From NCBI RefSeq assembly GCF_042453785.1, contig NC_091669.1:29715001-29779000 (forward strand): 64,000 bases of DNA, given 5' to 3'. The notes under the pieces were generated by a model. It saw only the letters and a program-made list of their open reading frames with translations, was not told the origin of the DNA and did not search any database. The stretch's first letter is position 1, and the number at the start of each line of letters is the position of its first letter. This DNA is from Malus domestica. Lineage: Eukaryota; Streptophyta; Magnoliopsida; Rosales; Rosaceae. The position numbers and the translations under genes were made by a program. Shown in pieces: positions 36,149 through 48,384 of this stretch.

Positions 36149-38120
36149 TATATATATATATATATATATTAAAATTAATAATAGGAGGATTCTCTCCCCT
36201 CCTAACCTCTCTCTCCTTCCCTCCCCTCCTACTTAAACGGTTACGACTAAACCACGTCAACATTTTATATTAATTTTTGTACAAAGACAATAAGACACAA
36301 AGCAAAGTGTGAGAAAATGAAAAAAAAAGGCATGAAATTAGAAAGGGAGAAAATCCTACTCCCATCAAATTATCCTTTTGAAATTTGATGATCCTTTTGC
36401 AAAAGGTTCAAGGGCAAGGAGACATATGGTGAAAAGGACGGCACCAGAACTGTATTATAAGAAAAGACAACAATAACACGAGCCAGTAGACGGTGATGGA
36501 TGTAATGGCCCTTGCCAAGAATGATCGATGCCATTTTTCAATAAAATTTGCTGTGCACCATTCATTCAGTTTTTCAGTTGAGTCAATCTGACTAGACGGT
36601 AGGCAGGGACCATCTTCATATTCAAGCCTGTGATCCTCTGCATTTACGATTTATATTAAAATTCAACAAGAAACATGCAGACGTGAGACCGTAGTAACGT
36701 CGGATAGAGTACATATGTTCAGTGGCTGAGTCAGAAATCAAAGTTAGGAGAGGCATCTAAGCCATATGCCAGAAATTGACAAAAACTAATATAACTAATG
36801 AGAAAAAAAAAAGAGGAATTAAAATTTTTAATCAAAAGAGAGCAATAAAGTCACAATTTTTTTAGATAATTATATCATAAATACCAAATGCCTTTATAAG
36901 TTCCTACATTGAAGTTGAATAAAAATTAATATTCATGGCTCAAAACTGCAGCTATGGGAATTTTCTTTTAAGAGAAATTCTTCTTCTATTCCATATATAA
37001 GTGTTTCATTATAAAAAAAACAAGCTATCATGCAAAATAGTGAACAAAGGAAGACTATAGTTGATATAAGGAGTTGGTTTCATAACAATACTACTATGTT
37101 AACTCATATAGTAAAGTCGAAGAATGCAGAGTATCCAACCAAAATGATACAAAGAGAAGCTACAAAAGGAAAAATTTCAAGGTATGTCCGAACCTCCTCT
37201 GGTCCTCAAGTGGCTCCACCACTGCGTATGCTTCCTTCATATATTCACATATGAGTTTGAATCATGTTTCTCATTAATTTGAAATAAAATATCACTTGTA
37301 TTAAAATTTTTGAAATGGAGTTACATTTCTTGTCCCATACGTTAATAAAATTTGAGGTTACTTTGTGTTAATTTTGAGGTTACGGCACAGCGAGGCAGCC
37401 TAGAAGGATTTTGGTGCTTCTTTGGGTTGGATGCATGCATAGCTACTGTGCCACTACTAAGCCAGCATGTAGCTTAGGTGGGTTGAATATGGAATTTTGG
37501 AAGACGGATAATGCGTTCGGGGTCTGACTTTTAAGTATCCAGCTAACAAATTGATTGTTCGGCTAAGGAAGGAACTTTGTTGACCTAGATTCTTTCTCCA
37601 CCTTGCTATCAAAATCAGGTACTATTTTTAGTTCATGGCAAAATGATACTTGTTCAAAACTGAAAGTGTTTGGACGAGAAAAAAAAAACTAGGATTATGA
37701 GTGACAAGAGTTTTTTCTATTTTTCTTTATTTAAAGAAAAGCCTCAATTTATTTACCGCACAGGGCCTCCTAAATCAATAGACCGAAACTAATACAACAA
37801 TTTTAGGTTGGTTGTGAACATGGTCGTGATAACATGTTAGGCCATGAACATTCTAGTAGCAGCGTAATTTGACGCAACACAAATCGATCAAAGGGTTACC
37901 AACGTAATCCCTTGTAGAACAAAGTCTTAAATCCACAAGAAAATTGAAAGAAATTACAAAGGATAATTTGATTAAAGATTGAATTGATGATTACAATTGA
38001 AAAATCCAACAACTTAAATAAAGGATTTCAACTGCTTGAAACAACTTAAAGGACTTTGGTAATTAAAACAACACTGATCAGATGACAACTCAAAGGTCTG
38101 CTTTCTATAACAAAAATTAA
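36149..38120. other. Spacer, no supported gene
   Basis: AT-rich with a pyrimidine tract at 36185-36235. A frame near 37030-37254 has no family resemblance and no splice context. Nothing else recognised. Confidence 0.45.
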
Positions 38121-38123
38121 AAT

Positions 38124-38484
38124 GGGTGCATTCAATTGGAATTTTGTAGGGATTTTAATGGATTTATACATCCATGGATTTGGTGAAGTTTACTTGATTC
38201 CTAAAAAGTCTTTGTAAAATTGTGAGTGAATTCCCTCAATTTTTTAGGGGGGGGATTTGAGGTTTGAGAATGTTTAAACAAAATCTCTCCAATTCTCTCA
38301 AATTCACCAACTTTTTAAAATTCTTAAGAATCAATTTCTAATTGAATATACTAGAATATAAACTCCTTTTCAAATACTGATTGAATACACCTAGACTTTC
38401 AAAGAATCAATTAAAATTCTGAATAAGTACCCCTGAATTTGTAAAAAGAATTCAAATCTGTCAAAGTCTCAATTGAATACACCC
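38124..38484. mobile_element. TIR MITE (about 361 bp)
   Basis: The left end GGGTGCATTCAATTGG is inverted at the right as CTCAATTGAATACACCC. Internal AATTC/GAATT-rich sequence is also roughly palindromic. The target duplication is unclear. The termini resemble a common plant hAT-type MITE. Confidence 0.65.
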
Positions 38485-38489
38485 CTAAA

Positions 38490-39295
38490 ACTGTGTTTTG
38501 GAAGCCTAAACGACTTCAAATGGCTTAAAAAACGATGGGCTCATGGTATACCATGAGTTGTTGTGTTCGATATTTTCTTCAAAATCAACATATATATTAT
38601 ACATTCAATTCTGACGTCAGAATATTATTTGTTGTCATTGTCTAATCTGTCACAATATCGATTGAATAAAATATTTTTCAACTTTAATTCTTCTTTTCCA
38701 TAATTTAAACATTTTATTTTCTTTACATTTCTTCTTCAAAATTGACCCATATTTTATCCTACATCTTTATCCCATCGACTAGTTAGCTTCAGTAAAATTT
38801 CGGCCTATGTTAGAATTCAACCTAATTAGACTCCAATGACCAAAAACAAAAAAAACAAAAAAAACCCTAATTAGACTCTTGGTCTACGCCACGCCGCACG
38901 TCCATTTGTCATCTTAGTCCAATATGGCCACTATATAGCAGTCCAAATTCATTCTAGTCGGGCGGTTTTGAATTTTGGGTACAAACATGATGGTGTTCGC
39001 CAATATATATGTGCAGTTGTAAGGGGTTATTCTTGCTTTATGTGACGTGTACCCTAATTTGGTTTTGATCTAAGGATTTGGATTCCGGATTCAAATTATG
39101 GGGTTCTTAGGAATTCTCACATTTTAGCCATTCATCGTGCATCGTGGGATCAGAAATTATTTATTTATCTTTATTTAAAATTAAACACAAATAGTACCTG
39201 ACAAATTCAAACCTAAATGAGTTGGTCAACTTTATCATGGACAAGTTAGTTCACTTTTTTTTTAGTAATTAAACTTAAAATATGGTATTTTGACT
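38490..39295. other. Spacer
   Basis: No coding signal. It contains a partial relative of the small MITE at 19562 (about 39095-39170). Confidence 0.4.
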
Positions 39296-39304
39296 TAAAT
39301 TTTT

Positions 39305-40261
39305 GGGTCAATCTCAGTTACTACTCTGAATTTTCTTGGTTTTCAACAATTGGTACATGAAGTTTTTTTCATCCCAGAGTGGTACCTGAAGTCATAATTT
39401 TGGGACCTTTTTCATACATCTGTTAATGTTACTGTTAAATCAGTCGTTGACTGGTGACGTGACGTCCACGTGGACAATGATAGGGTGTCACACGTCAATA
39501 TTAAAAAGTTAAAAGTAATAAAAAATTATTAAAAAAAAATTGGGGTCTTCTCCTACCTCCCATGACCCTCCCTCCCTCCCTTCTCTCCTCTGCACCCACC
39601 TCCAAACCCTCTTCTCTTCTTCGACAGCCCCACCTACCAGATCTCGTCGCGAAGCACTGATGTCATGGCCGAATCGGAAGCAACATCAAAGAACCAATTG
39701 CAATCAGAGGAGCATCGCGAGATGATATGCATCAAAGGGGTTGCAATTTTGGTTGGTGCCCCATGGCTCTCCACTGTCGTCAAATATGGTAGGTGGGGCC
39801 CGAAGGTTCGTGCTCACGAGGCCGTCGAAGAGTAGAGTAGAGGAGAGGAGGGTTGGGTGGGTGGAGTCGAAGAGGGAGGGGGAATGGTGGATGTGCGAGG
39901 AGTTGAAGAGGAGAGGAAGGTTGGGTGGGTTGGTGCAGAGGAGAGAAGAAAGGAAGAAGGGAGGAAGGGAGGGGAGGGGGAGGTAGGAGAAGACCACTAA
40001 AAAAAATTTAATAAAATTTTTAATTTTTTTAATACCCACGTGGGCCTCATATTGATACGTGGCACCCAATCATTGTCTATATGGCCACACGTCACTAGTT
40101 AACGGCTAATTTAACAGCAACCTTAACGGATGTATGAAAATATCCCAAAATTATAATTTCAAGTATCACTATGGGATAAAATAAATAAATTTAAAAAAAA
40201 CACTTCATGTACCAAATTTTAAAAATCAAAAAATTTTAAGGTAGTAAATTGAGATTAATCC
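39305..40261. mobile_element. Mutator-like long-TIR foldback element (957 bp)
   Basis: The left end GGGTCAATCTCAGTTACTAC is inverted at the right end (GTAGTAAATTGAGATTAATCC). Arms continue through TTGGTACATGAAGT, GGGACCTTTTTCATACATC and ACGTGGACAATGA. A second inverted C/T versus G/A-rich zone follows (GGTCTTCTCCTACCTCCC against GGGAGGTAGGAGAAGACC). The flanks are a perfect 9 bp target duplication TAAATTTTT (39296-39304 and 40262-40270), diagnostic of Mutator-like transposition. The central 39640-39790 may be captured host DNA. No transposase. Confidence 0.88.
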
Positions 40262-40270
40262 TAAATTTTT

Positions 40271-41000
40271 TTATTGTTTATTCATAGCTGAATGATTTAC
40301 CTATCATTCCCTTATTACCAATATCACTCACTTTCCAAAAAATGTAAATAAACATACCACTAAAGAACTTTTTTTCTTTTTTCTTTTTCTCCATCAACGT
40401 TGTCATCGTAATTACACAGTTTTTTGTTCCCAAAGAAAGACAAGTATTAGAAGTGGTAAAAGTGATAAATGTGATTGGAGAAAAGAAAATTAAGAGCTAG
40501 CAAACCTCTACTGATTTCAAAACAATCTTTTTTACACATGGGTGTAGAAAACAAGTATGATATGATTTAAGAAAGGATATAAATATACACTATTTTCTTC
40601 TATCTACATACCCACAAATAAAATTAAATATAGACGTGTAAAAGAAAGAAAATCATCGTGTGAATATCATTTCCCTACTATAATTATCTGCCGTAAAAGT
40701 ACAAAGGTCAATTGGATCCGTCCATATGACTAATTGACGTACGTGAGCTGGACAGTATATCAATCCAATTCCAATTCCAGCCATAAGGCCCCTTCTCCTA
40801 CCGTGTCAGCAATTTGGAGTTTCTCTCACCTCCTTTTAGCTTGAAAAAACTTATTAAACAAAGCTCACGAGACACTGATAGATTTTCAAAAGCTTCGAAA
40901 AAAGGCCATCCACAAACAGAAATATTACATAATAACAAAGGAAATATTATACGTAGCAGTCCCATATAAAACAAAAACGCGAAAACAAATCGGAGAGAGA
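40271..41000. other. Upstream region of the GLK gene
   Basis: AT-rich, with no coding signal. A (GA)n run lies at 40994-41014, about 320 bp before the GLK start codon. Together with the pyrimidine-rich sequence at 41120-41160 it probably belongs to the promoter or 5' leader. Confidence 0.5.
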
Positions 41001-41330
41001 GAGAGAGAGAGAGATCTCAACACAAGTTGTGGTTGATATCCATCCGACCTCTATACACTCCCACTACCAACTGCAAAAGCAACAAAACCCCTTGAGGGAT
41101 ATCCAACCTCATTACACAACTTGTTTGCCTCCTCTACTCTCCTCTCACATCCTTCATTCTAGCATAGCTACTCCGATGGAGCAGTACTTACTGGCTAGCT
41201 GTTAACCCTAGAGGGTGAGCCGTGTGCTTGAAATTATTTTTCAGCAGACTAGCTGATTTATTAGCTACTACCGCTGTTAATTTTGGTATTATTTTTTTGC
41301 ATCCGGAAATTAATCAGAAATAATTGCTTG

Positions 41331-42140
41331 ATGCTTATTTTATCACCTTTGCGGGAGGGTCATCATCACCATCAGCTCAAAGATGAAAAACAATTAGGTG
41401 ATGATGGTGACGTGGAGAGTAGTTTTGCTTTTAATGGCGGAAATAACGCGGTGCTTGATTTCCCAGAGTTTTCCGGGGGAATGGGAATGGGGAGTCTGCT
41501 GGATAGCATCGACTTCGATGACTTCTTCATTGGTATCCATGACGGAGATGTGTTGCCGGATTTGGAAATGGACTCGGAAATACTTGACTTTTCAATTTCA
41601 GCACCAGCCGGCGACACCAACACAACAACAACTACACCATCCAAAGAGGAAGAGGAGGTTGCTGACGGTTACTATAATACCGCAAAGACTACGACGACGT
41701 TGTCCAAAGTGGAAGAACCGGAGGAGGAGGACATGCAGGGGCATGACGAGGTTGCTGCAGCCGCAGTTGGTATAACGAGTACTAATAATAATTCAGGGTT
41801 GAATCAAAATTACTCCAGCTCCAGTACTACTACTACTCCTACTCCCGATCATCGAGTAGATCAAGAAATAGCGAGTAAAAGATATGATACTAATGAAATT
41901 AGGGCAGCTCATCGTCCATCCTCCGGATCCACCCGAAGAGAATCAGCTGATCAGAAATTAGCAACAAAGTCTTCATCCACAGTCCAATCCAAGAATTCTC
42001 ATGGGAGGCGAAAAGTTAAGGTACATATATATAGCTTGGCTTTTGCAATTATCAATTAAATTTCTAGGTTTTGCAGTATGTTACTTGAGTTGGATGAAAT
42101 ATATGAGAAGCTCGTACTATGTAATATGTATAGATAACAA

Positions 42141-42171
<31 letters not shown>

Positions 42172-42313
42172 TCTGTGTCGGTCATGGGATCTTCACAAAC
42201 TTCATCAACTGCAAAGAATTCACGGGAATCAAGCAGGAGCGGATTGTAATTTATTCGTTTCTTATCAAGCTTGTGAATGGCAGTGCTCTAAAAAAATGTT
42301 TGTGAATGGCAAT

Positions 42314-42351
<38 letters not shown>

Positions 42352-43436
42352 GTTTTTTCTTTTGTATCTTTTCAATTATTTGGCAACTTTAAAAGAAGTT
42401 TTTGTATATATATATATATATGCAGTGCGGGATCTGACATTGAAAATGGTTTTGGTTATTGAATTGTGTGTAGGTGGATTGGACACCAGAACTTCACAGG
42501 AGATTCGTGCAAGCAGTAGAGCAGCTGGGGGTGGATAAGGCAGTTCCTTCTAGGATTCTAGAGCTTATGGGAATAGATTGTCTTACTCGCCACAATATTG
42601 CTAGCCACCTTCAAGTACAATATTTTCCCCACCTAGTTAATTCTATACTACTCTATTCCATCTCTAGTTAATCTAGTTAATTAGCCTTTATACATAACAT
42701 ATATACATGCTGAACATGGAACTAGATATATATAGCTTATTCAATTGTCAGTCTGCGTTTTTATTTTTTTGGTTTTAGTTTAGGTCTCTCATATATAGTT
42801 TAAAATAAGGGTGTTTTCCTTCAGATTGATATTCCAACGAGCGGTATAAATAAGGGTTTTCGATCTTCAAAGAGAAACAAATCTATTTGGGAATTACAAA
42901 GATATTTGTTTCTTTCATGATTTTGGAATTCGTTTTAGTGACTTTTCCAATACATTTAGATTTATAAATTATTATTTAATGTGCAGAAATATCGATCGCA
43001 TAGGAAACACTTGTTAGCCCGTGAAGCAGACGCAGCTAGCTGGACCCAGAGACGGCAAATGTATGGGGCAGCAGCTGCCGCTGGAGGAGGAGCAGGAGCC
43101 AAGAGTAGAAGGGACGTCATGATGATGAATAGCCCTAATTGGCTTAATGCACCCACCATGGGTTTCCCTCCGATAACTAGTACTACACCTCCTCCCATGC
43201 ACCACGCTCAACACCACCACCAGTTAACCGGACCCTTACATGTGTGGGGTCACCCCACCATGGACCAATCCATGATGTACATGTGTCCACCAAAGCATCA
43301 TCTTCCCCACCATTTCCCATCTCCAGTACTACCACCTCCACCAACAGCTCCTGCACATACATGGCCTCCTCCTCTACCATCTCCTCCAGACGCTTCGTAC
43401 TGGCACCACCCTCACTCTCACCACCAGCGTGTAAGT

Positions 43437-43478
<42 letters not shown>

Positions 43479-46400
43479 AACAAATTGGTTTAGTTCTCTA
43501 TCTCTGTGTCTAGTTAAGTAAAGTGCTTCTTAGTATAATTCTCTATCTCTAGGTCATTTCCTTTTTCAGATTTTGTCTCTTATTTATACTTTTTAACAAA
43601 TAAAAAACCTTAATTGGTAACTGTATTCAGTTTTCCAAAAACTGAAAGTTGAAAATTAAATGAAGGAAAATTTTGAAACCTTACAAAAGTAGTTTTTACT
43701 CCAAGAACTAAAAATAGTTGTTATAGACAAGTTGACTTGCTTGGTTAACTAGAGCAGGAGAGATTTTTCAGTGTAACCGTCACACGAGGTGGTACACCAC
43801 GTGTTCTTATATAAATGGTGGGTTATGTGTGTTAAAAGGTTAATAACTTAAAAATTAAAATTTTCCACCACTTGCTTAAAAACACGTGGTGTACCATCCG
43901 TGTTCCCGTCACAACTAAAAAATTTCTCCTAGAGCAGTATGCTCCATTCTATACACTCAAGTTTGAACCTTTCTTGTAGTTTAGATAAGATTTTTGCTTA
44001 TTTTTAGCTCCGTCCCCTATAACTTGATTTTAATCTCACTTTGCTTCCTATAACTCAAAAGTCGCAACTTTGCTCTCTGAAACTCAAAATTCGCTTCACT
44101 TTGCCACCTAAAACTCGATTTTGATTTCATTTTTCCATCTGAAACTTGAAAGTCATCTCTATAAAACTCAAAATTTGCCCATTGCTTTAGATCTGTTAAT
44201 TTCTTTTTATTTGGGTGAGCCAGGCTAATCAATTTCATTTTATATTTTCATCTCTCAATTTCTTTTAAACTTAATATTCTCTGATTGTTGAATGTTGATG
44301 CATAATGAAGACTTATAATCAAATTTATTGCACATGCGACATAGTTAGTTATTGGGTGTTGGGTCCCACATATGTTTTAGGAGGCGACCAATAAGTTTCA
44401 GGGAGAAAAAAGAGTCCATAGTCAAAGTAGAACAAATTTTGAGTTTCAGTGAGTAAAGTTATAACTTTTGAGTTACAGGAGCAAAGTTAGATTAAGATGG
44501 AGTTCTAAGGAGTGTAGCTAAAAATAAGCCTAAATTTTTAAGAAAAACTAATGAAATGACTTTAAAACTTTGAATATTAATAAAAAAAATCATTTAATTA
44601 GTTTATTTAACAATAAGGACAAGAGAAAAGGGCAAAAAAAAAAAACCTACATAAAGGCGCGTGCAAGGGCACGCCAACCAATCCTTCAGCTACATAACAC
44701 TTTAACATAATCCAAACATATTTTATTCCTTTAAAATTAAAATTTTAAATTGAGGTGGGTTTCGTGTGATTTAGAATCACATATGGGGCAAGTATGGTTG
44801 GGAGGGAGTGGGTCAAGTCTGGGTTGGGATGATGGGGGGTGGGTGTAGGGGTGGGGCAGCGGCGGTGAGCGTTTTGGGAAGGGATGGTGATCGAGTTTTG
44901 TGGAAGGGCGGGCATGAGGCATGCCTTTTCTTTTTATTTTTTATTTTATTTCTTTGTTTTTAATTCATACAATTTTTTAGTTCTTGGTTTATAAATTGAT
45001 AATGGAAGAAAATTAAGTATTGGTGTAGAAAGCTAAGAAATTGAAGAGATTTAGAGAAAATTTGATGAGAATAAGAAAATTAGAAAAAGAAAAGTTGTTT
45101 GGAATGTGAGAAAGTGTCTAGAAAAATCAAAAAGAGGAGATAAAAGAATGGTCGTTAGACTTCCTGGAGAGGTACCATATTTAGTTTTAAAACATATTCA
45201 GTGCATGCTAACTTGTGTTCAATTTTAAAAATAGTACCCGTGTTCAGTTGCAGAAATAGTGTAGTAGCTGTGTTCAATTTTAGAATAATGTAGTACTCGT
45301 GTTAAGTTTCAGAAATAATTAGTGTTCAGTTTTCAGAAATAGTGTTCAGTTTAAAAAATAGTGTAATACCGTTCAGTTTCAAAAATAGTGTGTGCGTCAT
45401 TTTTTTAATTTCTTTATTTCTATTTTGTTTTTTATTGTATTAAACTTTTGCCATTTTTATTAAAATTTAAGTCATTTTCATTAAAGTTCAAGCCATTTTC
45501 ATTAAATAAAATTATAGATGGTTTTTGCCTTTTGGTTAAAACAAACTTAACCCTAACCTTTTTCATTAAAACTCCCAAATTTGAGTACTAAAATACATTT
45601 ACGACTTGATGGTGTAGGTTCCGGACGGACTAACTCCAGGAACACCGTGCTTTCCGAGGCAGCTGGCTGCTCCGACGGTAACTAATCATTCCTTACACTT
45701 TTGGAGTTTGTAGTTTTTATTGGTACAAATACAATGCAATTCATAAACATTTTGGAACATAAAAAACGTTCCATAGATTACATGATACGTTAGCCGACAT
45801 CTTTTATGAATGCGTGTCAATGTATTTTGTACATGGAACAATATTTTGGCTTAATTAATTTTGTTTGAATCTTATTTGATGCAACAGAGATTTCCCGCCC
45901 CACCGGTTCCGGGTATTCCACCGCATGCCATGTACAAAGTAGACCACGCAGGCATTGCTGTCCCCACTCCACCACAATCTGGCCCTCACCCTCGTCTCGA
46001 CTTTCATCCGGTGAGTCAGTCTGTCACTTAATTCTTTGGGAGTTATATTGCAGAAATGTTCTCGTAGTCAACTAACCAACAATTCGTGATTGTTCACTTT
46101 TAATATTTTTAGATTTGATATTAAAGATAAAGAATAAAAGAATGTATTGTTAATGTTTTAATCTCAACACTTGATATTAAATCAAAAGATCAGTGACCAT
46201 GAATATTCTTGGTCATCAAATGACCTAGAAAACGAGATCTTATTTATTATCTGTGTATATAAATTCAAAATCGTTGATATCTCATTAGCAGTAACTTTAG
46301 TTTAGAACTAATTAAGGATGACAATTTAATCTCTTTTAATTGTATATGTAACAGTCAAAAGAGAGCATAGATGCAGCCATTGGAGATGTTTTATCGAAAC

Positions 46401-46504
46401 CGTGGCTGCCTCTTCCTCTTGGCCTAAGACCTCCCACTACTGATACCGTCATGGTGGAGCTACAGCGACAGGGAGTTCCAAAAATACCACTCTCCTGTGC
46501 CTGA
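41331..46504 (+). CDS. GLK: GOLDEN2-LIKE (GLK) GARP-family transcription factor
   Basis: Six exons splice in frame to a 535-residue protein: 41331-42020, 42474-42614, 42987-43430, 45618-45677, 45888-46010 and 46355-46504. All introns are GT..AG. GLK proteins are nuclear activators of chlorophyll and photosystem genes and of chloroplast development. The start chosen ([10 protein letters not shown]) matches the family's MLxxSP opening; the frame is open upstream to 41283. The N terminus is acidic ([24 protein letters not shown]). The GARP DNA-binding domain spans residues about 226-285 ([19 protein letters not shown], then SHLQKYRSH across the exon 2/3 junction). [19 protein letters not shown] follows, then a His/Pro-rich region and the C-terminal GCT box ([34 protein letters not shown]). 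It is complete, with no lesion. Residues 95-215 are an unusually long Ser/Thr/Asn-rich acidic stretch. Confidence 0.95.
42142..42421. repeat. Microsatellites in GLK intron 1
   Basis: (CT)n at 42142-42176, (GA)n at about 42317-42345 and (TA)n at about 42405-42421 lie within 300 bp of one another in the 453 bp intron. Confidence 0.85.
43439..43478 (+). repeat. (CT)n microsatellite at GLK intron 3 donor
   Basis: About 20 CT units begin eight bases after the GT donor of intron 3. This is a likely length polymorphism close to a splice site. Confidence 0.9.
43752..43930. mobile_element. Small inverted-repeat MITE in GLK intron 3
   Basis: The ends are inverted: GGAGAGATTTTTCAGTGTAAC at the left and AACTAAAAAATTTCTCC at the right, with GGTGGTACACCACGTGTT against AACACGTGGTGTACCATCC inside. 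A second family member lies at 52468-52638 in inverse orientation, with the same CACGTG-containing arms. Confidence 0.8.
43990..44525. repeat. Imperfect inverted repeat in GLK intron 3
   Basis: The left part is a series of ACTTTGCTCC-TATAACTCAAAAGTC-type phrases (44010-44190). It is matched in inverse by GACTTTTGAGTTACAGGAGCAAAG-like sequence at 44430-44520 (key word TTTTGAGTTACAGGAGCAAA). Probably a decayed foldback element. Confidence 0.6.
45195..45400 (+). repeat. Degenerate minisatellite in GLK intron 3
   Basis: The unit is about 30 bp, recognisable by GTGTTCAGTTTCAGAAATAG and variants. It recurs about six times with spacing changes. Confidence 0.7.
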
Positions 46505-47090
46505 TGGTGTTTGTTCAAGACACAGAGGTTGAAAACCTCAAATTTGACGACATGTCCTTTCATAGATAATATTTTACACATCGACCTGCTCTGCGAGTTT
46601 TTTTCTTTTTTTTTTTTCTTTTCGGCCCGTCATTCTTCTGCCTTCTTCCATAAGCTAATTGAGTACAAACTACTTTCTTCGTAATATGTGTCCAAGACAC
46701 CTTCTTATATTAGCATATATATGTCGGAATAAAGCGAATGATTTTTGTAGTGGTTGTTCAAAGTAAATAAACTACAAGCTTTTTATGCTCAACCATGCAC
46801 TGTTAGTTTGCCTTCTGTCCACAATTATATGGTCACGTTTTAGCGTATAAAGGTAGACTCACTAGATTCGAGATGTGATGAAAGAACAAAATGGTAGAAT
46901 ATCAACGCCTTGTAACTAATACATATAATTTTTTCAACCTGGGTATAATTTGAAAGCTAATCTCAATTTCTTACTTTGAATATACTAAGTTATCTAATAG
47001 GTCAATATTATATTATATATTTTACCCTATTCCTAGTATAATTTGGTAATTATTTTGGTAGAATTTTGATATTTTGCTTTATATTTTCAA
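46505..47090. other. GLK 3' flank and spacer
   Basis: Contains the GLK 3' untranslated region followed by AT-rich DNA. No further gene is seen. Confidence 0.5.
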
Positions 47091-48384
47091 TGTAGGACAT
47101 TCGACTTCCTCTGAAGAAAAACGTGATCATACAAACGAATTTTAGAGTGATTCAAATTGGAGGACGTTCGTGTGTCTCTTGGCTTGTTCGTATCAAAATT
47201 TGGGAATTTTCTACCAAGCGGTTATTTTCTGACGATTTATTAAAGAAGTAGTGTACATTGCTGAAAAGTGACGTTTCTGGGCTTAAACTGCATTTTTGGA
47301 GCCCAAAATGACCTCAGATGGGTTCGTGGCCTTCTGGATAAGTGTTTAGAATAGTCCAAGCTTTAAATCCAGCTATTTTGGGCCAGTTTTGGAGCTGATT
47401 TGGGTCCAAAACGTGGCTGTGCAGAATTTTGGCCGAATTACCAAGTTAATGTAGAATTATGTTTCTTATTTTATTTCAATTTATTAGGTTTCCTAGTCTT
47501 AATCTAAGACCTTTTACTAGGAGGATTTTAATTAGAGTAATATAAATAAGCCTTTTTGGCCAGCCTAGGGTTTGGGGAACATATGCAAGATTTAAGAAGA
47601 AGAATTTGACTAAAGCTCAGAGATTTTCAGACTTTATTCTACAAGGTGTTTTCAATCTTTTTCTAGTTTAATATAATTTTTTTGATTTTTAATTATGAAT
47701 ATGCGTAACTAATTTTCTTTTGCTAGGGCGATGCCTTGAGCCTTAGCATGAATATGTAGTTTTTATCTAATTGCTTATGATCTTACGCATGCATACTTTG
47801 AATTATTAATCAATGTGCTTTAAACTGTTTTTGTTTCATAATGATTCATGACCATTAGGATGTTTAGATAAGTAATTGGATGCAATTCGGTCGGAATGCC
47901 ATCGAGGAATTGAGTATTGTTTCTTGTGATTGATAGTTGTAATTTCACTTAGGGTGAATGCCACATCTTAGAGGTTGCATGGTTTTTCAAAAGGTTTTCA
48001 CAAATCATAATGAGTCATGCATGCTTATATTTGATCTGAATGTCACAGACGGATTGCATGTTTGATATACGTTCTAGCTTGAATGCCACAAGTAGAATAT
48101 GCATAAGGAAAACCTAATCTTCAAAGTTGCATGGGTAATTCATAAGTAATTAGCAAATCTACATATAATTGTTAAGGGGATGGTGGAACCCTAGTGCTTT
48201 TCCAAATTTATTTCTCAAAACCTTTTCTCTTTGATTTATTTCCTTTTTAATTGGTTATTATATTACTTTTAAATTCAAAATCAACATTTTCCAATCTTTG
48301 TTTCAAATAATTAACTGAGATTTTGGTTTTGCATTAATTGTTTTAAATAATCCCAACGGAAAACAACATTGCTTGAGCCATTTA
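47090..48384. other. LTR-like repetitive sequence interrupted by a TRIM
   Basis: A TATA-like AATATAAATAAGCC at about 47540 is followed by GCCTAGGGTTTGGGGAAC and a long non-coding stretch. This has the style of a retrotransposon LTR or leader. It continues after the TRIM insertion at 49845 (GCACAAGTACC near 49908). No partner copy is in the window, so the call is tentative. Confidence 0.3.

Noticed and set aside
37030..37254. 74-residue frame in spacer
   Set aside because: No domain, weak coding composition and no neighbours that would support it.
41372..41775. Frames overlapping GLK exon 1 in other phases and strand
   Set aside because: Shadows of the GLK coding sequence; no independent motifs.
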